A stretch of DNA of 46,921 nucleotides, from positions 1 to 46,921 of the forward strand of contig NZ_JAFIRA010000030.1 in the NCBI RefSeq assembly GCF_022848905.1, read 5' to 3'. A program made the translations under genes and the position numbers. Positions 26,815-35,448 of the stretch are shown here, in pieces; position 1 is the stretch's first letter, and each line of letters starts with the position of its first letter. Under the pieces are notes generated by a model. It did no database searches, was not told the DNA's origin, and saw only the letters and a program-made list of their open reading frames with translations. Source of the stretch: Thermostichus vulcanus str. 'Rupite' (lineage in GTDB: Bacteria; Cyanobacteriota; Cyanobacteriia; Thermostichales; Thermostichaceae).

Positions 26815-26924
26815 CTTTATCTTTCGGTTACTGACTAACCGCAGGAGTTAGCACCGTAGCGGAGACTTCCGCCGGGTTGCCGCAGCTTCATTGGGCCTGA
26901 TCCCTCAGTCTGCTCTGGATAAAG
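26815..26924 (-). promoter_or_regulatory. SAM-I (S-box) riboswitch upstream of metK
   Basis: Read on the minus strand, P1 is formed by CTTTATC (26924-26918) and GATAAAG (26821-26815). Between them are the S-box core elements in order: CAGAG, GAGGGA, GGCCCAATGAAGC, GCGGCAACC, and GGTGCTAACTCC preceding a GC run. These are the conserved SAM-binding and kink-turn/pseudoknot segments of the SAM-I class, directly upstream of the SAM synthase gene. Confidence 0.92.
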
Positions 26925-26939
26925 AACGGAACTAAGGCT

Positions 26940-26970
26940 ATGTTACCCCTAATACTCGGCAATCTGTCAA
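26940..26970 (-). promoter_or_regulatory. Sigma-70-type promoter of the metK leader
   Basis: TTGACA (26970-26965) and TAACAT (26945-26940) with a 19-base spacer on the minus strand. The predicted start, about 26932, falls a few bases before riboswitch helix P1. Confidence 0.6.
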
Positions 26971-27097
26971 ACAACTGTCGAACGGGGCACCTTACCTGCA
27001 CGGCGAAACGGTGTCAGAGGTGGGTAGGGTTGGGGGGTGCTATTTTGCGATGTTGCACCTTCTCACAAATCCTTGAACAAGGATCAGCTTGCGCCCC

Positions 27098-27466
27098 TCA
27101 GCCAAACAGCCCCCGGAACCAATCGGTGTCCCGCGCCGCATTGAGAAACACAAACCCAGTTAATCCCAGTGGGAAGAGAATGCCGATGAACCCCACTGCA
27201 CCCAGCCCCCAAGCCAGGCGATGTCGATAATTTTTGCCCTCCGGGCTACGCACATCTCCAGCAGAAGCCGTGAGCATGGAACCCAGAGCAGCCAACAGGG
27301 ATCCCCCCAAGCCAGTCAAATAACTGGGCACCAGCCAGGGCTCCAGGTCAGCAGTCGTGGTGACTTCGATGCGGGGCAAGACTTGAAAACAACCTACCGC
27401 CAGCACTGCCCAGATGAAGCAGTAGATCAGCAGGCTATCTCTAAAGACGGCAGCCGGTTCTTTCAT
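27098..27466 (-). CDS. Small integral membrane protein, unknown
   Basis: 122 residues from ATG 27466. Three hydrophobic segments: SLLIYCFIWAVLAVGCFQVL, PSYLTGLGGSLLAALGSML and GLGAVGFIGILFPLGLTGFVF. A loop SPEGKNYRHR lies between the second and third. It might be a small photosystem-assembly or transport accessory protein, but I recognise no specific family. Divergent from cobO (80 bases between its start and the chosen cobO start). Confidence 0.65.
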   Translation of the reverse strand: MKEPAAVFRDSLLIYCFIWAVLAVGCFQVLPRIEVTTTADLEPWLVPSYLTGLGGSLLAALGSMLTASAGDVRSPEGKNYRHRLAWGLGAVGFIGILFPLGLTGFVFLNAARDTDWFRGLFG

Positions 27467-27546
27467 AGGCTCAACCCGATAGGATGAGGACGGTCTGCTG
27501 TGTGCGATCTCGCGATCTTAAGTTCTTTCAGCCAATCACCTCAATT

Positions 27547-28251
27547 ATGTCTCAACTGCCGTGGTCTTCTTCTGGATCCAACTCAGCAACAACCTCAACA
27601 GAACTGGCAATCGAGCCTGAATCCCTAATGGATCAAAACCGGCGACACCAACAAAAAATGCAGCAACGGCAGCAGGTGCAACGGCAGCGCCTAGCGGGGA
27701 TGCGGGACAACAAAGGGTTGATCATCGTGCATACTGGCCAGGGCAAAGGCAAGAGCACAGCCGCCTTCGGCATGATCTTTCGGGCACTGGGGCAGGGACT
27801 CTCGGTGGCAGTGGTGCAATTTATTAAGGGGGCCTGGGATCCGGGAGAGGCCAAGTTGTTACGAAAATTAGCCAATCAAAGCTCACAGGGGTGGGGGCAG
27901 ATTGCCTTTCATGCCATGGGGGAGGGCTTTACCTGGGAAACACAGGATCGGGAGCGGGACATAGCCCATGCAGAGGCCGCTTGGGAAAAGGGGCGCGAAT
28001 TGTTCACCCGTGGGGAGTTTCAGTTGGTGCTTTTGGATGAGATCAATGTGGCCCTGAAGTTGGGGTATTTGCGGGTGGAACAGGTTTTGGCAGGGCTAGC
28101 GGAGAAACCGCAGCATGTCCATGTGATCTTGACGGGGCGCGGGGCACCTGAGCCGTTGATTGAGCGGGCGGATTTGGTGACGGAAATGAAACTGATTAAG
28201 CACCCCTTCCGTGAGCAGGGGATCAAAGCCCAAGTTGGGGTTGAGTTTTAA
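27547..28251 (+). CDS. cobO: Cob(I)yrinic acid a,c-diamide adenosyltransferase
   Basis: 234 residues from ATG 27547. Adds the adenosyl group to cobalt in cobalamin synthesis, using ATP. CobO/BtuR family: P-loop HTGQGKGKSTAAFG (64-71), VVQFIKGAWDPGE, LVLLDEINVALKLGYL and VILTGRGAPEPLIE with the terminal TEMKLIKHPF. A ~50-residue Gln/Arg-rich N-terminus precedes the core, as in the long form of the family. 36 bases upstream of cobB on the same strand, an obvious pathway operon. Confidence 0.95.
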   Translation: MSQLPWSSSGSNSATTSTELAIEPESLMDQNRRHQQKMQQRQQVQRQRLAGMRDNKGLIIVHTGQGKGKSTAAFGMIFRALGQGLSVAVVQFIKGAWDPGEAKLLRKLANQSSQGWGQIAFHAMGEGFTWETQDRERDIAHAEAAWEKGRELFTRGEFQLVLLDEINVALKLGYLRVEQVLAGLAEKPQHVHVILTGRGAPEPLIERADLVTEMKLIKHPFREQGIKAQVGVEF

Positions 28252-28287
28252 CGCCATCGGTAACTCCACAAGGCGGGATCCAAAATC

Positions 28288-29706
28288 ATGGCAATTCTGC
28301 TGGCGGCGGCAGCCAGTGGCAGTGGCAAAACCACCCTCACTCTGGCTCTTTTGGCGGCTCTCAAACGGCAGGGCCTGCGGATGCAATCTTTCAAGGTGGG
28401 GCCAGACTACATCGACCCGATGTTTCATACGGCGGTGACCGGGATCCCCTGCCGCAATTTGGATCCCTTCTTAACGGATGAAGCCTTTGTGCAGCGCTGT
28501 TTTCGCCACCATTGTCAGGGACGGGATGGCGCTGTGGTGGAAGGGGTGATGGGTTTGTTCGACGGACGCGCAGCGGGATCCCCCTGTGTCCCAGAGCGGG
28601 ATCAGGTATCTGCGGATTCGGTCTGCATCACCGATTTTGCCAGTAGCGCCCATGTGGCGCGCCTGTTGGGGATCCCGGTGGTACTGGTGATCGATAGCCG
28701 GGGCATGGGGGCAACGGTGGCGGCTTTGCTCTATGGGTTGAGCCGTTTTGATCCCCGCCTCACCCTGGCCGGGGTGATCTTGAACCGGGTGGCCTCAGAG
28801 CGCCATGGGCAGATTTTGCAACAGGCCGTGGCTTCCCTGGGGATCCCGGTCTTGGGCCAATTCCCCCGCTGTGAGGAGTTGCAGTTGCCCAGCCGACATC
28901 TGGGGTTGGTGCCCGTAGAAGAACTACCAGCCTTTTCTCAGTGGCAGGCCGCTTGGGCCGACCTGGCAGAGCAGTATCTGGATTGGGATCAGCTTTTGCC
29001 CTTGATCCGACCGATCCCGCCGGCGGTTGGGGAGCTGTGGCCAGGGATCCCCTCGCTACCTAGTCCAGTGCGGGTAGCAGTGGCCCGGGATGCGGCTTTT
29101 AACTTTTACTACGCCGACAATCTGGATTTGCTTAGGGTTTGCGGGGCGGAAGTGGTGGAGTATTCCCCTTTGCAGGAAGGGCTGTTTCCGCCGGATCCCT
29201 GTGCCGGGGTGTTGCTGGGGGGAGGGTTCCCAGAACTATGGGCGGATCCCTTATCCCACAAGATCGGCCAACATCCGATCCCGCCCGCCCACCCACCCCT
29301 CTATGCCGAGTGTGGCGGCCTGATGGTGCTGGGAGAATCCCTTACGGATTTCCAGGGGGAAACTCATCCGATGGCAGGACTGTTGCCGTTGCAAGTGAGC
29401 ATGGATGGAAAACTGTGTTTGGGCTACCGGGAGGCCACTGTTTTGCGCTCAACTCTACTGGCCCAAGCTGGGGAGCGCCTACGGGGACATGAATTTCACC
29501 GCTCTCGCAGCTGGCCAGCTCCTGCCAACCCGGTCTACACCTGGGGATCCCTGGGTCAACCTCAGTCGGAAGGATGGGCCACGGCACGGATTCACGCTTC
29601 CTATTTACATCTGCACTGGGGATCCCGTCCTGACCTAGCCCTGAAATTATTACAGAACTTCTTAAGACTCTCGACAGGAGAGCCCTGCGCTCGCCAACCT
29701 TCCTAA
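28288..29706 (+). CDS. cobB: Cobyrinate a,c-diamide synthase (CbiA/CobB)
   Basis: 472 residues. It amidates the a and c side chains of (hydrogeno)cobyrinate with glutamine and ATP. The N-terminal dethiobiotin-synthetase-like ATPase half has AASGSGKTTLTLALL (P-loop) and FKVGPDYIDPMFH. The C-terminal class I glutamine amidotransferase half has LLGGGFPELWA and the cysteine nucleophile in YAECGGLMVLGE, with a late HASYLHLHW histidine. Ten GGATCC hexamers fall within the gene. Follows cobO. Whether CbiA or CobB naming applies depends on the cobalt-insertion route, not visible here. Confidence 0.95.
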   Translation: MAILLAAAASGSGKTTLTLALLAALKRQGLRMQSFKVGPDYIDPMFHTAVTGIPCRNLDPFLTDEAFVQRCFRHHCQGRDGAVVEGVMGLFDGRAAGSPCVPERDQVSADSVCITDFASSAHVARLLGIPVVLVIDSRGMGATVAALLYGLSRFDPRLTLAGVILNRVASERHGQILQQAVASLGIPVLGQFPRCEELQLPSRHLGLVPVEELPAFSQWQAAWADLAEQYLDWDQLLPLIRPIPPAVGELWPGIPSLPSPVRVAVARDAAFNFYYADNLDLLRVCGAEVVEYSPLQEGLFPPDPCAGVLLGGGFPELWADPLSHKIGQHPIPPAHPPLYAECGGLMVLGESLTDFQGETHPMAGLLPLQVSMDGKLCLGYREATVLRSTLLAQAGERLRGHEFHRSRSWPAPANPVYTWGSLGQPQSEGWATARIHASYLHLHWGSRPDLALKLLQNFLRLSTGEPCARQPS

Positions 29707-29715
29707 AAAACAGTC

Positions 29716-30984
29716 CTAGAAAACCGTCCCATCGCTGAGCAGTTGGATTGGGGGTATGGCACCGGGTCTCAGCTGTGCCGCCAGGGTTCGTCCTGCTGTC
29801 CAGGTTCCTCCTTGCAAGATCTTGACCAAGGGCAATTCTTGAGGAGAACAACCGAGTTTTTCCCGAATCAGGGTGGCCACCTGATCCAGCAGGATCACTG
29901 TCAAAGCCCGCCATTCCACAATCACCGTCGAACCCGGAGGATAAGGCTGCTGGGCGATCTCCGGCTGTTTGAGTTGGATCACCCCCAAATCCACAAACAA
30001 GCCGCCATTACGGTATTCCGCCAAGCCCGTCAGCTCCTCCAATCCCTCAATCGGGATCCCCTCCTGTTGCAAGGGTTCCAGCAGGGAATAGGTCATCCAC
30101 TGGGACAACTTGTGAAAAGGCACCCAATCGCTTCCCACCTCCGTTTGGGGCAAGTGCGGATAGGGCCAGACATCCCCCAACGGGATCCCTGCCAACGAAA
30201 CCCGACCGGGCCAAATGGAGCCAAACCCTGCCAACACGGCTCGTAAGACCTGTGCTGCCTGGATCCCACCCTGGAGGCTCTCGGGTTGGATCGCTTCCCA
30301 CAATCGGCCCGGACGGGGGAAATCGGCTCCAAACCGCTGCGGTTGGGCCCGTAAAGCTCGCGCCAGCCGTTGCAACAGGTGCCAGCGCCCTTCTAACCCC
30401 AGCAGGGGATTTTCGGATCCCACCTGAAAAGCGGCAGCTAGATCCGCCAGAGTAATGCGCTCTAACCCAGCCGCATCCACCTGCAAAGGAAACTGGGGAT
30501 CGCTAGAAAGCCCGCCCCGCCAGAACCAATCGAAGCTGGCCAGCGCCAACCCCTCCGAACGACCCACCCTTTGGCCACTGTCGGGATCCCGATAAACCCA
30601 GGCGGAACCCGCTCCAGCATCCAACAATACGCTGAGCACGGTGAGATCCCACTTGCACCGCAACCGCTGCTGCAAATCCAGGTCTTTTAATCGATTTTCC
30701 AGACGGGCTAAGCGATGACCCTCCGCGTCGTCCGGAGGACGATCCCCGGATCCCACCTGAAAATGTCGCCAGCGGCTGTGGAAGGGAATGTCTCCGCTGG
30801 GATAGTGGGTCTGCATCGTGGTGAGCACGTAGTCCGCCACGGATCCCAGTCGGTTGAGATCCAACTGAAAGTGCTCCGATTCATCCGCTAAAACCCGCTC
30901 GAATAGCAGCTTACAGCGATCCCGAATCGCTTGGGGCGTGTGGAAATAAGCCACGCGTTTTTCCAAATCAACACCGGTCAGCAT
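29716..30984 (-). CDS. DUF1688 protein (URC4/urg3 family)
   Basis: 422 residues from ATG 30984 (MLTGVDLEKRVAYFHTPQAI). The family signature is strong: PQAIRDRCKLLFERV, YPSGDIPFHSRWRHFQVG, LLDAGAGSAWVY, GLALASFDWFWRGGLS and the C-terminal VEWRALTVILLD. Fungal URC4/Urg3 is required for a non-classical uracil catabolic route; the biochemical step is not known to me. Residues ~81-91 (GDRPPDDAEGH region) are encoded by a family B dispersed repeat, another in-frame insertion. The small gene at 31001-31270 lies 16 bases upstream. Divergent from a MocR-type regulator. Confidence 0.85.
   Translation of the reverse strand: MLTGVDLEKRVAYFHTPQAIRDRCKLLFERVLADESEHFQLDLNRLGSVADYVLTTMQTHYPSGDIPFHSRWRHFQVGSGDRPPDDAEGHRLARLENRLKDLDLQQRLRCKWDLTVLSVLLDAGAGSAWVYRDPDSGQRVGRSEGLALASFDWFWRGGLSSDPQFPLQVDAAGLERITLADLAAAFQVGSENPLLGLEGRWHLLQRLARALRAQPQRFGADFPRPGRLWEAIQPESLQGGIQAAQVLRAVLAGFGSIWPGRVSLAGIPLGDVWPYPHLPQTEVGSDWVPFHKLSQWMTYSLLEPLQQEGIPIEGLEELTGLAEYRNGGLFVDLGVIQLKQPEIAQQPYPPGSTVIVEWRALTVILLDQVATLIREKLGCSPQELPLVKILQGGTWTAGRTLAAQLRPGAIPPIQLLSDGTVF
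30714..30743. repeat. Small dispersed palindromic repeat, family B, copy 2 (in DUF1688 gene)
   Basis: 29 of 30 bases match the copy at 12958-12987 (CTCCGCGTCG here, CTCCGGGTCG there). Translated in a different context from TnpB. Confidence 0.7.
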
Positions 30985-31000
30985 CGAGGGTTTCCTTCGG

Positions 31001-31270
31001 CTAACGTCTGAGATGGTAGTAGTGGCGCTCCACCCACTGCCGCACCTGATCTTCTTCGCTGAGGGTGATCTGTTCCTGCCCATAGCGAATCTCCCAAACC
31101 CAACGGCCAGAGGGATCCCGTCGTCGCCAAATTTTAGGATCTTCACTGGGGGCAAATTGCGCCACTAGGGCCTTCAGAACAGTACGGGCCAGGTGGGCCA
31201 GTTTTTGCCGACGGGGGGAGAGATCCGCAGCGGTAATCTGGCGGCTACTGGGAATCAAAAGGTGTTGCAT
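31001..31270 (-). CDS. Small hypothetical protein upstream of the DUF1688 gene
   Basis: 89 residues. Basic, helical N-terminal half (LAHLARTVLKALVAQF) and a C-terminal part with WRRRDPSGRWVWEIRYG and EEDQVRQWVERHYY. No recognised family. The 16-base gap to the DUF1688 start implies one transcript, so it may act with that protein. Confidence 0.6.
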   Translation of the reverse strand: MQHLLIPSSRQITAADLSPRRQKLAHLARTVLKALVAQFAPSEDPKIWRRRDPSGRWVWEIRYGQEQITLSEEDQVRQWVERHYYHLRR

Positions 31271-31463
31271 CGGTCGGTTCCAAACGCGGCTTTCCCCACT
31301 CTCGGCGATGGACTAAGGCTTGTGTAGATACAGTTTGCACTCTTTTGGCTAGACCAGTTCTCAGGTCTGACAACTGTACTGGTGAACTGGCTGGTAACTG
31401 TACCGCTGGGATCCGGGCAGGGATCGTATAGGCTGCAGCTAAGGTTTTGAGCTGAGAGTGGCT

Positions 31464-32930
31464 ATGCGCATTCTGCTTGATCGGGACTCTTCGCAACCGA
31501 TGTATCTGCAGATTCAGGATCGTCTGCAAGCCCTGATCCAGTCGGGATCCCTGTTGCCAGGAGAACGGTTGCCCTCCATTCGCACCTTGGCCAAAACTCT
31601 ACAGGTGAACAAATTGACGGTGATCGAAGCCTACGATCGGCTGTTGGCCCAGGGGTTGATCCACGCCCGCCAGGGATCCGGCTACTTTGTCGATCCGGTT
31701 GGGATCCCGGCCCCCAGCAAACCGAGTGGCTTTGAGCCCGCGCAGGATGTGGTGCTCTGCGAAACCCAGTCCAACCGTCCATTTGCCATTTATGCCCGTT
31801 CCATCCAGGCCAAACAACAACCGGGGGTGATCGATCTCAGCTGTGCCTTGCCGCAAAATCCCCCCAACGATTTGGCCCGCATTGTTCGCCGGGTTTCCAA
31901 CGACAGCGACAGCATCTTTTCCTACGATGCCATTGAGGGGCAGAGCCGCCTGCGACACCAGATCGCCAACCTCGTTCTGCAATTGGGACTAGAAGCCAGT
32001 GCTGACGAAATTTTAATTGTGAATGGGGCGATGCAGGGTCTGTCTTTGGCGATGCGGCATCACCTACAACCGGGGGATTGGGTGGTGGTGGAGAGCCCAA
32101 CCTTTTTTAGTACACAAGCCCTTCTGGAGCAACTGGGCTGCCGCTTGATCGGGATCCCAATGGATCGAGAAGGCATGAATCTCGACCTGCTAGAGCGCTA
32201 CCTGCAAAGCCATCGCCCTAAATTGATCTACACCATCAGTTCTCTGCATAATCCTACCGGCCTAACTACCCACATCTCCCACCGGCAACAGCTGCTGCAC
32301 CTTGCGGCTCAGTACCATTGCCCGATTTTGGAAGACAACGCCTATGAAGCCCTGCATTTTGGATCCGCTCCACCTCCCCTCAAAGCCCTAGATAGCGAGG
32401 GCCTAGTCACCTATGTGGGCACCTTTTCCAAAACTCTGTCGCCTGGCTTACGGGTTGGCTACTTGGTGGTGCCGCCTTCCCAATACCCGGCGCTGCTAGA
32501 GCAGCGTTACTTGACGGATATTCACACGGCTTCTCTGCCCCAAGCGGTGGTAAGCGAATACTTGGCCCATGGTCACTATCGTCGCCATCTGCAACAGGTA
32601 CGGGCGCAACTGCTGCAAAATCGTAACCAAATGCTCTGCGCACTGGAAACCCATTTCCCGGAGGAAGCTCGCTGGACGATCCCGGAAGGGGGCATGTACC
32701 TCTGGGTGCAACTGCCGGAACACTACCGCTTTCAGATGCAAAAGCTAGCGCAACAGGCGCGGGCTGCCGATGTGTTGGTGCTGGAGGGATCCGCCTTTTT
32801 CCCCGATGGGGTAGGGTATCCGGCTTTGCGACTATCCTTTGCCAATGTTGTCCCGGAGATGATCGAAGTGGGGGTTGCAAGAGTGGGATCCCTGCTGAAA
32901 ACGCGGCATGAATCAGTCCAGTTCACATGA
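31464..32930 (+). CDS. MocR/PdxR-type GntR regulator with aminotransferase domain
   Basis: 488 residues from ATG 31464 (a GTG six bases earlier is in frame). N-terminal GntR winged HTH: LPSIRTLAKTLQVNKLTVIEAY then GLIHARQGSGYFV. Class I aminotransferase-like C-terminal domain with LHNPTGL, ILEDNAYEALHF and the PLP lysine in GTFSKTLSPGLRVGYL. MocR proteins sense PLP or a PLP-linked amino compound. Divergent position makes the DUF1688 operon a natural target (inference). One alternative is PdxR-like control of vitamin B6 genes, none of which are adjacent. Confidence 0.88.
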   Translation: MRILLDRDSSQPMYLQIQDRLQALIQSGSLLPGERLPSIRTLAKTLQVNKLTVIEAYDRLLAQGLIHARQGSGYFVDPVGIPAPSKPSGFEPAQDVVLCETQSNRPFAIYARSIQAKQQPGVIDLSCALPQNPPNDLARIVRRVSNDSDSIFSYDAIEGQSRLRHQIANLVLQLGLEASADEILIVNGAMQGLSLAMRHHLQPGDWVVVESPTFFSTQALLEQLGCRLIGIPMDREGMNLDLLERYLQSHRPKLIYTISSLHNPTGLTTHISHRQQLLHLAAQYHCPILEDNAYEALHFGSAPPPLKALDSEGLVTYVGTFSKTLSPGLRVGYLVVPPSQYPALLEQRYLTDIHTASLPQAVVSEYLAHGHYRRHLQQVRAQLLQNRNQMLCALETHFPEEARWTIPEGGMYLWVQLPEHYRFQMQKLAQQARAADVLVLEGSAFFPDGVGYPALRLSFANVVPEMIEVGVARVGSLLKTRHESVQFT

Positions 32931-33104
32931 ACGGAAGGCTTGGCATCTTTGGGTTGGGTATTCGGTAGCACAGCCAGAACGACGGATGGATTAAGTTCTC
33001 TGAAGGGAATGTCAAAAAATCAGAAGGGCAATCCGCAATTCTCAGGTCATCCGGCAATCTTCGGGGTGAAATAGAGGTGAGCATTCTCTGCAAGGGATCC
33101 GACC

Positions 33105-33644
33105 ATGATGGATGTGGCTCAGCTGCTTGCCAAGTATCAAGAAGGGGAGCGGGAATTTCCTTTGGCGGATCTGCGCCGGGCCGATCTGCGGGGAGCCGAT
33201 CTGCGGGACATTAACCTGCACCGGGCCAATTTGTCGAGGGCAGATCTGAGCGGAGCCAACCTGACCGGGGCTAATCTGCGCCGGGCCATCCTGATCGAAG
33301 CTAAGTTGTCAGAAGCCGATCTCAGCCATGCCGACCTGCGGCGAGCCAGTCTCGACTATGCCCAATTGCAAAAGGCCACCCTCGCCAACACCAACCTGAT
33401 GTGGGCCACCCTCAACGAGGCGGATCTCAGAGAAGCCAATCTACAACAGGGATCCCTGCAACGGGCGGTGCTCAAGCGAGCCAACCTCAGCCACTGTCAA
33501 TTGCAATCTGCAGATCTGATCAGCGCCGATTTGTCAGGGGCTAATCTGACGGCGGCCAACCTGACGCACGCTCACCTGAACTTGGCGGAACTGAACCAAG
33601 TCATCTTCCAGAACACCACCATGCCCGACGGCAGCCTGCGCTAA
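33105..33644 (+). CDS. Pentapeptide-repeat protein
   Basis: 179 residues; about 28 tandem A(D/N)LXX repeats from residue ~20 to the end (ADLRRADLRGADLRDINL and so on) forming a right-handed quadrilateral beta-helix. The N-terminal 19 residues (MMDVAQLLAKYQEGEREFP) form the usual short capping helix. Such proteins are abundant in cyanobacteria; no partner domain indicates the role. The truncated hisZ copy begins just downstream. Confidence 0.9.
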   Translation: MMDVAQLLAKYQEGEREFPLADLRRADLRGADLRDINLHRANLSRADLSGANLTGANLRRAILIEAKLSEADLSHADLRRASLDYAQLQKATLANTNLMWATLNEADLREANLQQGSLQRAVLKRANLSHCQLQSADLISADLSGANLTAANLTHAHLNLAELNQVIFQNTTMPDGSLR

Positions 33645-33660
33645 AACGGGTGCTCCCAGG

Positions 33661-34579
33661 CTTCAATATTCCTCTTGTATAGTACTTGTATAGTACAAGT
33701 CGGATTTGGTATTCAGCAGCACTTTAGTTGAAATTCAAGGTGGTGAGGTGAAAGCTGCCATCCGCTTGTACCCAAGCAACCTCCGGGATCCGACATTGAC
33801 GGGCATAGGCTTCCACCTCTTCTGGGGAGCGATCCAGCAATTCCAGTTCCACGGGCTCAGACTGTCTCCACTGGGCCGCTAAAGCCAGCGCCTGCGGGAT
33901 CCCTGCCGGCACCAAAGGAACCACCAACCGTCGGCAACCGCTCCCATCCGGTTTATGGGCAGGAGGCAAGAGCCGGAGCAGGGTATCGGGTAGCAGCGTA
34001 AAGCCGATCCCGGCCTGTTCTGCCTGATGAGGGCTGTAGAGAGCATACAGCCGATCGTAGCGGCCTCCTAAGCCCACGACCTCGCCACCCACCACCGCCT
34101 GAAAGACAATGCCCGTATAGTAAGCCAAGGTTTGAACCAGGCTCAGATCCAACACCACCTGCACCTGTTGCTCCTGCAAGACCTGGCAAAGTTGTTGCAA
34201 ATCGCGCAACCGATCGGCTGGCACAGGCAACTGCGCCAACTGTGGCAAAACCCGACTGGGCTGGCCCCGCAGCGCCAAAATCTGGGATCCAATCTGGCGG
34301 GCTGCTTCCGGTAAGGGTGCTGACTCCAGATAGACATAATCCAATTGGGCAATGGCTCGTCGAACCGCCGCTTGGGCAGTGGGGGCAATGGGGCTAAGCA
34401 AACTTTCGGTGAGACTCACATCCCCCAACAACAGCGTCCAATCGGGGATCCCGTTCCCGCCTTCCCTTGTGTGCCCGAAGGGGGTAGCAGCGCCCTGACC
34501 GACGGAACGAATACAATCGGCCAGCAGCAGCAGGATCTCGGCATCCGCCAGCCAACCCCCAGCCCCGATCAGCTCCACC
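33661..34579. repeat. Direct duplication of hisZ 3' region, copy 1 (truncated)
   Basis: 919 bases matching 42699-43620 with a 3-base gap and about 24 substitutions counted by eye in the coding part. The left end is 17 bases after the pentapeptide gene, the right end 3 bases before the IS630 terminus. Confidence 0.93.
33724..34579 (-). pseudogene. hisZ: Truncated hisZ copy (C-terminal ~285 residues)
   Basis: Encodes the C-terminal two thirds of HisZ from VELIGAGGW onward, identical to the intact protein except at about four positions (LLL/TLL, HTR/HAS and LYA/LHA). It lacks the motif-2 half and has no start or ribosome site of its own. About 19 of the 24 base differences from the intact copy are synonymous, so the fragment diverged while still part of a working gene. 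It is cut where the IS630 element begins. Confidence 0.9.
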
Positions 34580-34610
34580 TGTTATAGTCAATTCAAACAA
34601 GAATGAGACG

Positions 34611-35093
34611 CTAGCAAGCACAGTAGTTCCGAATCACTTCATCAATAGAAGTTCCAATGTCGGCATGCATCCTTGCCCTCTTGAGAGCACTAAAATCATG
34701 CTCTATGTCATTTAGATCCGGAGAGTACCTGGGCAGAAAGACTACCTCATGTCCCCCAGCTTCCACCAACTCCTTTATCCTACCCTTACAATGAATTGGT
34801 GCATTATCCATAATTAAAACAGATGGCCTCTCCAAGCTCGGTATGAAGTATCGCTCCAGCCACCCTTCAAATCCTTCTGCATTTAAGCTGCCTTGAAAAA
34901 GCATAGGTGCTATCCAGTCCTTCTTCTTTTTCCTCCTACCTGCCACTAGGCTCTCTTGCTTCCCTTGCTTCTCTCCATAAACTTTTTTCCCTCTCTTTGC
35001 CCAAGCATAAACACAAGTACATATCTCATCAAAACTCGTCTCGTCAATATAAACTAAGCTATCACTGCCATATTTCCGTATGAACTCCCGCAA
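34611..35093 (-). CDS. IS630 transposase, DDE catalytic part
   Basis: 160 residues from the internal methionine (MREFIRKYGSDSLVYIDETSF). DDE_3 catalytic residues: Asp in YIDETSF, Asp in LIMDNAPIHCKG, and Glu in RYSPDLNDIEHDFSALKR. The frame extends upstream without a stop back to the A8 tract (35148-35155), giving KELRYRERDWQERIKYYRV, the natural join to the N-terminal frame. It is therefore probably expressed as a fusion by frameshifting or transcript slippage rather than from this methionine. Confidence 0.88.
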   Translation of the reverse strand: MREFIRKYGSDSLVYIDETSFDEICTCVYAWAKRGKKVYGEKQGKQESLVAGRRKKKKDWIAPMLFQGSLNAEGFEGWLERYFIPSLERPSVLIMDNAPIHCKGRIKELVEAGGHEVVFLPRYSPDLNDIEHDFSALKRARMHADIGTSIDEVIRNYCAC

Positions 35094-35448
35094 GACCCTG
35101 TAGTACTTGATTCTCTCTTGCCAGTCTCGTTCTCGATACCTTAACTCTTTTTTTTCGCGTTATTTTCATCTGCTTGAGAGCATAATGAATAGCACTCGGT
35201 TGAACGCCGAACTTCTCAGCTCTGTCCTTTAACTTAGCTTCTGGGTACTGCTCCACATGTTCTTTTAGGGCAGCCCAGCTCATTTTTCGCTCCCGTCTTT
35301 TGACCACGGTTGGGCTGAGGTCTTCTCGGCCTAGCCAGCGATAAATAGTTGCACGACTGACGTCGTAGAGCTGGGCAGCTTTCGTTGGACTGCCCCCTTC
35401 CTCAACATACTTTACAACTCTCTCCCTCAAGTCTAAGCTGTAGCTCAT
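35062..35448 (-). CDS. IS630 transposase, N-terminal HTH part
   Basis: 128 residues. Tandem HTH DNA-binding region: YSLDLRERVVKYVEEGGSPT, KAAQLYDVSRATIYRWLGRE, and WAALKEHVEQYPEAKLKDRA with VQPSAIHYALKQM. After KITRKK (the A8 tract) the frame degenerates into SRTRLARENQVLQGL; the proper continuation lies one base forward in the overlapping frame. Confidence 0.85.
   Translation of the reverse strand: MSYSLDLRERVVKYVEEGGSPTKAAQLYDVSRATIYRWLGREDLSPTVVKRRERKMSWAALKEHVEQYPEAKLKDRAEKFGVQPSAIHYALKQMKITRKKRVKVSRTRLARENQVLQGLAGVHTEIWQ

Noticed and set aside
27467-27546. Possible cobalamin riboswitch before cobO
   Set aside because: The leader is only 80 bases to the chosen start and none of the conserved B12-box elements is visible.
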